Shown here: in pieces, positions 24,401 to 33,400 of the stretch
Layout of the letters: each line of letters starts with the position of its first letter
Numbering within the stretch: position 1 is the stretch's first letter
DNA from: Phytomonas francai
Taxonomy: Eukaryota; Euglenozoa; Kinetoplastea; Trypanosomatida; Trypanosomatidae
DNA length: 64,000 nt
Assembly (NCBI GenBank): GCA_001766655.1
Contig: MJCC01000008.1
Location: 1,008-65,007, forward strand
Direction of reading: 5' to 3'
The notes under the pieces: model-generated
Told to the model about the DNA's origin: nothing
The model's input: only the letters and a program-made list of their open reading frames with translations
Database searches by the model: none
Made by a program: the position numbers and the translations under genes

Positions 24401-27400
24401 CATCTGTTGGGGATATGAGAAAAAGTCGACCGTGCTTTTCACTGGCAGCATGCTCTTCGCTCATACTTTTCATAACAAGAGCGAACAGGTACCGGCCACT
24501 ACTCAGTTTGATATCAGTGCCCTCCAAAACAACGTCTGTGGAAACTGAATCTATTAAAACACGCGTATTCCATGCCCAGTGCCATTCATCGGGTGGAATC
24601 TCCTGTTCGGCAGAGATATTTTGGGGCAGCAAACAATAAAGCGTCGAGACCACGTAATGGGGCAAAATATGTGAGTCCCCGCTTGGATTTTTGAGAACTA
24701 CTGGGACGGTAATAGATTTAATGAGCAAAGGGGTACTCAGAACCTCCAAAGTAAAGCGCACTGACGAGCTGACGACGTTGTTTGGTGAGCGACTGATCAC
24801 CTTGAGGAAATTAGTTCTAACTGGTAGTGAAGGATTGTAGATGGACACCACGCACTTGCTTCCCTCGATTAACGGAGGCTTGCTATCTTGAGTTTTTCGG
24901 TACATTATAGCTCCGCAGAATCCCCTGGACCCTGGACTGATATCTCGAAAAGGGATGCTGTTGTCACTTTTTCGGCCTAGGAAAACGGTAATCGTATCAT
25001 CGGCGTCCAGTACACTACCAACTTCCCCACGGCACCCATCCTCCTCACAGTAAAAACCGACTCCACAATTATGGGAGGTGTTAATAAAAAAAGAAAAGTT
25101 ATCGCCCGCCTCTAAAGATATGGTTGCAAATGTGACAGAGAACTGCTGCTTCACCTGCATTTCAACAAACCCGGTAAAATACTGCGTCCACACGTGCGCG
25201 TCACGCTCATGGTTTTGGTGACTTCCCTTCTTGAAATAGACGTCCGCATGATGGCGTCCCGATGTGTGGCTCAAAACGGACAATCTAGTGATCTCAATAG
25301 AGCTGTTTGTACGACAGTCAAACATGATACCATTGTGAGATCCCTTACATTGAAGTTTATACTTGGATTTCCCCACCTCAAACATCACCGCCGCTGCCGT
25401 CAGGGAAGGGGATACCAAGGGGTACAAAACCTGCCTCGTGGCTTCCTTCCCTTCATTGTCTAACATAAAGCACTGGTCAATCTTGAGAGAGATAATTGTC
25501 CGTTCATCATCAGACTCACGGACACTAATAGTATCGCCTGATACTGAAAGAATTCTGCCTCTTTTGGGTGATTGCATTGGTGCAGTTTTAAATGCGATTC
25601 GCATACCCTGCCTTACGGCATCCGCGTGGTATGTCGAAGCAGATAACGCACAAAAGCGCACATCTCTGCGGCGAACCGTGAACCACCTCTTCGCCTTTAG
25701 GTTATCTACACACTCTACTATGCCAACCTCAGAGCCGCACGTCTTGACGACGCGTCCCAAATGCGTGTACCCGTACAGGGGGGGCACAAATGTCGCAGAA
25801 AGCCCTTTAACTGAAAAATACAACATTAAACAGTAATGCTGACGAGCCTGCCGTTTGCTGAGCCTTAAAGAAGCAATCAAAATACCTTGAGAAAACACAT
25901 GTAATTTCGCTTCCTGACGTATAAAGGTAAGCGTGTCATCAATGTGAAAAAGCGTGCCATTATTGTTGTTTATGGCGTACTCGCTAAAATCCCACTGGTT
26001 TGACGAAAAAATTTCTGCGCGGTGAATGGTATCCATAAGCATAATACAATCCTCCAACATGCATTGATTGGGTTGAGTGAACGTCTCTGGTACCAATCCA
26101 ATGGCAATCGGAGAAAGGCTTGGCTCAATGGTGTCGCTAAACGAAGTGAATCCCTCGGAAGACGTAATCCGGCAAGTGTCTTGTGAGAAGATAGCCAAAT
26201 GTAAGTTTCCACTATCTTCGGATGAAAAACTACATGTAATTATACAAGGATTATAATGTAAACCCTCAATTGTCGCGCTGATGCGAATGTTGCTGTGGGT
26301 GCAGTCTAAAAGAACGAAAATTGACCCATCCGCACATATTTTCTCCTTTGCGTCGCACCACGCCCCCCAAATCTTGCTATTGGAGCATAGGCGCTCCATA
26401 TCTGCACGCGTCATTGAGTAGCTATAATCTGAGAAATTGCTGATTCCTATGAAAACATTGGCGAATGCAATGGGACTATTAGGTTTGGCTTCAGAAACAC
26501 GAACCGAAAATAGGGCCTTTGAGTCAAAAGGAATAACAGAGGAACTGATAAGCAAAGAATCACCTTGAAGCACACAAGTCGTCCTTGTGCACTGATCCTC
26601 ATGCCAAAGGGGGGTAAAGCCCAGAAGCCCACTGAAAGGATGGCCTGGCACTCCTGCAATGCATCCTACCTGAATATCCACACGTGAGGTCCCGTAAATA
26701 GGAAGTGGCTCCGTTATTGCAAAGCCTTCGTCAAATATAGAAACACAAGACGCATTATCTATTTTGATATTGACACTCTTATTAGTGGACCACGAAAGCA
26801 CGCAATTTTCTTCAAATTCTATGTAAGCATTCTCAATGAGCTTTTCCGGCGCGAAACTCGATGCGAGATACATGGGGATCGCAGAAGCATCGGACGACGA
26901 ATATTCAACAAAGAATAACTCCTCAGGATACTGCCATGTCAAGAAGCACTGCTCACACAATGTAACACTGCCCTCACTTCCATACCATGGTGCGACCAAC
27001 AAGGCTTCACATACGGTGCAATGTGTAACGAGCTTTCGAGCTAACCTTGTGAAGTTGCTTACTGGAAATGTGTTCCGTGCCGGGAATGTGACCCCATCCA
27101 TAAAAGAAAATGCCACTACTGTATCAGGTCCACACACAATAATCGGTCGTATGATTGCGTCTTCAGGAATGCCCTCAAAAAGTACACCGAAGTCGACTCG
27201 GTGTCGTCCCTTTCGTATACGGAAAAATGCAACAGTCCCTTCATATCGATTCACGCTGACCATAAGGATATCGCCTAAAGTAAACAGGGTTACATCACCA
27301 CTAAAAATCATGCCTGGCTCGACACAACAGTTAACGCTGTTAGTCTTCGCAGAGTCGCAGCTGCAAAGTGCCCACGTGTCCTCCCAGTTAGCGACCTCCT

Positions 27401-30400
27401 CGACACCTTGGGGGAAAGTTGATGTTGAAGACGTCATTCCCACATACAATACGCTGTCCGATGGACATTCAGCAATACTGACAGAAAAGTTGAAAACGCG
27501 ATCGAAAATTACGTTTCCACGCAGGGTAGACGTCCCCTGGGTTGTTGTAACGCCAACAGAAGGATTGGGTGTGAACAGGGACTTTGTGGAGCGGTGTCGA
27601 TCAATGACTACCGGCTGCACAGTAGTTATCAATGACGATATGCTTGATTGGGCAAAAAACGCGTCCGCCACCAGGGGTCGCGCTCCTGACTCGAGAAGAT
27701 AGTGTGAGGACAAAATTCCAATCAGGTCTAGCGTTGTGATTGCTTCAATAGATTTGGCGTACTCCTCCTCAATATGCAACCTCGCTTCCTCTTCCTGTTT
27801 TATAAGCGGGGCTACAAGTGTGGCTTCGTACATAATAAGACAAAGCTCGTTGGTTAACAAAGAAACACAAGAGTCCGACGCCGCACTTCCGGATGCATAA
27901 AGCGGAATTTTGACGAAACTGGGCTTGATAGTGTGCAACGGTACGGCAAACAGTTGTCTCTCCTGATCGCTAGCTAGATATACAGCAGCTTTCCGTGTGA
28001 TATCAGCAACTGCATGGAGAACAACCAGGCCAAACGTATCGTGGAGACAATATTGGTAGCTGCGCTTTCCACCAAGAACGGCTAGGGCTCCTAGACAGCC
28101 CTCCAAATCATGGTCTAGTCGAGTAATCGATCGATGCACCTCCTTTGTTATCATTTCTTGAAATGGAGCTACGAGATGAAGTTGTTGAATCGTGTCAATT
28201 GCTATGCTTCGACGCAGCTTTTCGGAGGTATGCTCTGCAGGTTCAGAAACGGAGGTCGGAGGCGGAAGGATCTCGCACGAGGCATCATCATTGAAGTGAA
28301 AGACAATCGGGTAAAGATCATCGGTCTTTTCAATATTCGCAAACGCAAGACCAATGAGTATCATATTCTCTCGGTAAAATGTTATCTCACCAAGATCAGC
28401 ATTGAATTGCACCCACACTAGCTCGTTGTTTCCGTAAATCCGCCGGAATGTGTTTTTGGGAATGAATTGGCGCCTAAGCAACAAGTGAGAAACTTGGTCT
28501 TTGTCGTCAGTGTCCTGCAAAACATAAACATCTCTACGATTGATAAGATTGTTCATGCAACTAATTTGAAGTTGACCATGGCACAATCCGATGTAGTAAC
28601 ACCCACCTAAAGGTGATCCTATCTCCTGATCTGGCTGGTGGAAGCGTTTTATTCGGAAGCCGACTATATGTGTTCCAGTCTTTGGCATTGGAGCAGACCC
28701 GAAAAAGGCACCCTTGCCCCTCACAATTGTAGCATTGTTCATCCATTTTGGGAAAGGTGGTGAAATTTCAAGCCTGTTTGTATGTTTTGAACGTGCCAGT
28801 TCAAACAATTGGCTAATTACTTCTTGTGTGGCAGAACTTCGGCCAAACATCTCTGCAGCCTCTGCAAGGAGGTCCTCACGCATCACCTGCCCCACGAAGC
28901 AAAGGCATTGAGCTGCACGTGCCTTAATCCACTTATTGTGCGCATTCGTAAGTGTGAAAGCACAAATCTGTAGCACTCTAGAGTGTGTCTTTGGCGCGAC
29001 AGCGTCGAAGCGAAAGCACTCGATGACAAGAAATAACGAATGAAAAAGCCGCGATATCATAATTACAATAGACTTCTGAGCGCTTGTTGTGGAATCTTTT
29101 TGCATAGCATATTCACTCAAGCACCGACCGTTGTGCAACTCAATAAGTTCTGAAATATACTTATGGAGGAATTCAGTTGCCTTATCAAGGAGATCGCTAA
29201 TTGCATCTTGGTTTGGAGAGGTGACTTTTTCACTGGATGAAAGATTTTTAAAGCACATGGTAATAAGGTAGTGGACTGTAATGAGGGCTGCATCGCATAC
29301 GGTGGTGAGTGTTAGGTATCGATGTCTGCACGAGCTATGTAAGCTTGCCATGTTAAACCTAAAAGCTTGGTCTGTTCCGAAATTAACGAGTACCCTTATG
29401 AGGGTTCTAGCCCCATGCACCTCAACAAAAGGAATCATGGTCACAAAGTCACTCTCTGTGGCAATCCCAAGAAATTCTCCATTACGAGTAAAAAAGACGC
29501 TGTTGTTAGGTGCTAGCACACCACACCCAATGACGTCCTCTACTTTCCACCCGCCACTGAATTTGAGAGCCCTGTGATTGGGAAGAGAAACAACACCATT
29601 CGAGGAAAACCTAATGGCTTGATCAATGCAAAAAGGGTCAGTTGGTGTCAATAGCAAACAACTCACTCCAATGGAAACATTAGGATCTGTGGAAACGCAA
29701 AGATCGAGTGTAATCTCAAAATACTGCACGGTGGGTAATTCGGTGACAATACAAGGCAAACCATAGTTTGCAAACGAGTCGGTTTCGCACTTGGTCTGCT
29801 GCATAGCTGGATGAGCTGACGACTTCCAGTGGCTACGTGCACTGCATATGACATCGCAACCTTCAACATGCAAGCCTTGGACCTCCCCGTCGACAATGTG
29901 CACCCCCTCTAAGGAAATATGAAGCAAAGAATTGGGCATTACCAAACATCGATGGAACAGATCAAAAATACCCTTACTCTCGAAATAAGCAACTGAACTA
30001 TCCTCAATTAGAAGGCTACGCAGGGATCTCATAAAGACATTTGAGAGAAGCCGATAAAGAAAATCAAAGATGTCGGAAGGCCGCAATATTGACAAATCGA
30101 CGCTATCCCATGGGTGGCAAAATATAGCACACATTTCAAGAGACTCTTTGAAAGGGAAATCTTTATTGCTGCTGAGTCTCTTCCGCAGGTTACGCAAGGC
30201 AGTTCGTATGAATACGCAAAACGCTTTGTGCAACTCAATTTCCTGCGCAAAGCCGCAGCCGTATATGTATTGGCCATAATGGTTGTCAATCTCCTCCTGC
30301 TCGTGGTCTGACCTCTCACGGACTCCTTTGTGAAGATGTTGGATTAATCTATCGAGGTGCTGTAAATGTGAGGTGAGGAGGTAGCCCAGCATTTTATCGT

Positions 30401-33400
30401 TGTTGGCGCAATTCCTGCACAACTCCTCCTTTAGCTTGTAGTCATCAATCAGCAACGCTACACAACGCGTCCGCGTAGAAAGAACACTAAGAACCTCCTC
30501 AGTGATCTCATCCGCTTCGTTAATAAGATAGTGAACGATTTGATTGAAGAGTAGATCAGAGTCGTCTTTCAAGTTTTTATTAAAAACTCTTATAGTTGTC
30601 ATCCTTCGATTAAGACCACTTGTGCTAGTACTAGAAAAGTAAACGGTAGGTGCATTCGAGAGTTGAAGCGTATCAACGCTGCCGAAACTAAATGCACTTC
30701 CACTTTGGCCTCGATTATTCACTGGAAAACCCCCATGGGAAGCCCTTGTTGAGTATCGGTTAGAAATCGCCCCTACGATGGGCTCCTCGGTATGTTGTAG
30801 CTCAGTTAGGAGGGCTTCATCTCTTGCGCGTGGGCTAATGTGCTGGAGCAAAAATAGAGCACGCTTAACAATGCCCTCTTCCCTTCCTTGCTGAAGTGCT
30901 TCAAGAAATAGAAACGCCCTTTTCTTGAGTAAATCAAGAACCTCTGACATGCGATTTACGAGCGCGTCATCCTCTAATGAATTTTTTAGAGAATGCCAAG
31001 TTAGTGCGCAACAGGACCACATTATAACATTTTCAATTCGATTTGCGTATGGAAAACCCTTAGAGGCAAATAGCCCCTTCCAATTTGATACAAGACTTGA
31101 TCCCAGCGCCTTACCTTCAACTGTCCGGTTTAACTTTCCTAAGATTTCAAGCGCGAGATAGTCGCCGGTCCAAAGTAAATCATCATTCTTGAGCGGCACC
31201 TTTGACAAACCCCCGCGAAGAAAGGAAGATGCATGGATGTGCATGCTTCGCTGGGGAATCAACTTTTGAATAGTTTGATAGGGTAAACGAATGGTTGTAA
31301 AGACTAGTGCCTGGCAAATACTTTCGATCCAGCTGGTCGTTTCTATGTTTAGCTGAACATCTGCATAAACGGTTACGATGACATTTGTACAGTTTTCGTC
31401 GATGTTTGCCTCGAAGTTCAGCTCCCCACCTTGCTCAAAGGCGACCTCCTTCGCTTCGTCGTAAGAAAGAGTTGCGGAAATGGAGTGATACTCATTGTTA
31501 ATAAGCGTAACAAGTAAGGATGGATAAGAGTCATCCTCACTACGAGATTTTAAGGTGCTCACTTCCACTCGTAAGCTCTGAGCATAACGAAGATCTAGCT
31601 TCGTTCTAAAATTTGTTGAAAATTGTGCGCGCGGGAGAATGGAATACGTGTCTGTAATTTTTACAGACCTAACGGAAGAATCATGCATCGCCAAAGCGTA
31701 CCGTTGGAGACGATCGTATGTATCCTTAAGTGCCTTCAGGCAGTCAGTCACGATAGATGTATCAAAGTCCATTTCATACAAGTAGTGGGCAACTGGAAAT
31801 AAAACGACACCAACGAAAGTTTTCTTTAACAAATCAAGATTTGAAAACTGATCACTCCACACAGGGAAGCGTTGCTCAAATTGGTGAAGGATGTATTTGC
31901 AAAGAGTGTTAATTAGCGCCACTGCAACTAGATGCCACTGTGGGTTGGCCTTCTGGGAAAGCACACCAAAAATCACTGTCAATATTGTTTCTGATGCATT
32001 GAAACGCACTGGCTTATTCGAGAAAATGCAATTCGTTTCTGTCTTGCATTCTTCCTTGAGTTCGTTAAGGAATGACATAAACGGCTTTTTCATATCTTTT
32101 TCAATAACAGAACAAACGAGTGAAAGGAGGTTGTTCGACTGCAGTAACTGACCCACATCCTTGAAATTGGGGCTTTCATTAATAAGTCTGAGCTGGTATT
32201 CATGACTCACGCACTCAGCCAGAATTGTTTTGTGAAGATCAGAGAAGACGCCAAAAGCCTCCACAATGAGCATATCGTTGGGCAAGGGGTTACTTTGTAA
32301 AAAGTGGTACACATTTACAATTTCGGAAACTACTTTGGCGGGGCAGCGGCACTGCATTAATTTTACCTGATGTGTTAGCAATCTGCCCGCGATGCATAGA
32401 ACCAGACTTCCAAAATCGCTGAGATTACCTTTGGTAATGCAGTCAACTACCTCTTGACAAATGGTTAATAGACGCCCGACAGTTCGTAAGGACACGGTCG
32501 TGATAACATTAAAGGGAAAGAGGTTCTGTGAGTTTGAGTGGTTTTGTTTCAAGATAATGAGATTCATGTTCATAACATACGCCAAATAGAGCGCAATATC
32601 ATATACCGAACATGCATGTCTCTCTTTGACACGATAAAAAATATCCTTGGCGTATGATTTATAACCTTGAACTGAGGGCAGCTCCTTCATGCGGTGAGTG
32701 GGGGTCCCAGCAACTCGTATAGAACTCACCCCAATACCATCTTGGATGGCGGTGTATATCATCCCATCTATAGGACAGTAAAAAATTCGATCTGCCGCAC
32801 TAAAAATGGTCGCTTGCTGCTCAAGAATTCTTCCTTCCTTGTTGATCCATGTCGCATAGCCCTCCTCAACAATAACGAGCTCAAACTCATTTGTCGTTAT
32901 GTAGTAATCCTCGTATGGCCTCCAGAAAGTTTTCTCATCAACGCACGGTTTCCCTGGCAATGGCTTTGGACACACTGACCAACTGCAATTCTGACACCGA
33001 AACACGAGTCCGGAGCATTTACTGTGAAGGTAACATCCAATACCCTCATCTAAAGGGAATGAACACAAAAGAAACTGAGAGCGGCTGACAATATTTCTTT
33101 CTGTTCCAGCGAATATCATATCCTCTATGGTCTGCTCTCTATTCCATACTTGTATAGAGGCAAGATAACCGGTAAAACGGCCCTGGAGAATGCTCAGAAA
33201 CAGCGAGTCGGATAGTCTGACAAGAGGCCCATTTTGAGTTTGGGAATCGCAGCAAACGCCGTTCCTGTAGATCGTCCACGTGGCAATATGGTTAAGCGAG
33301 GTCAGGGTAGCGCTCCACAACACCCACTCCGAGCAAATCGTCTCCTCGACCTCCGCGATTGCGTCCTTTCCGTGCTCAAACGTGAGGGACTGCGTTGCCG

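Noticed and set aside
26836..27702. 288-codon plus-strand frame opposite the giant HECT gene
   Set aside because: It is a shadow of the SPRY/zinc region of the minus-strand gene, with no recognisable protein of its own.
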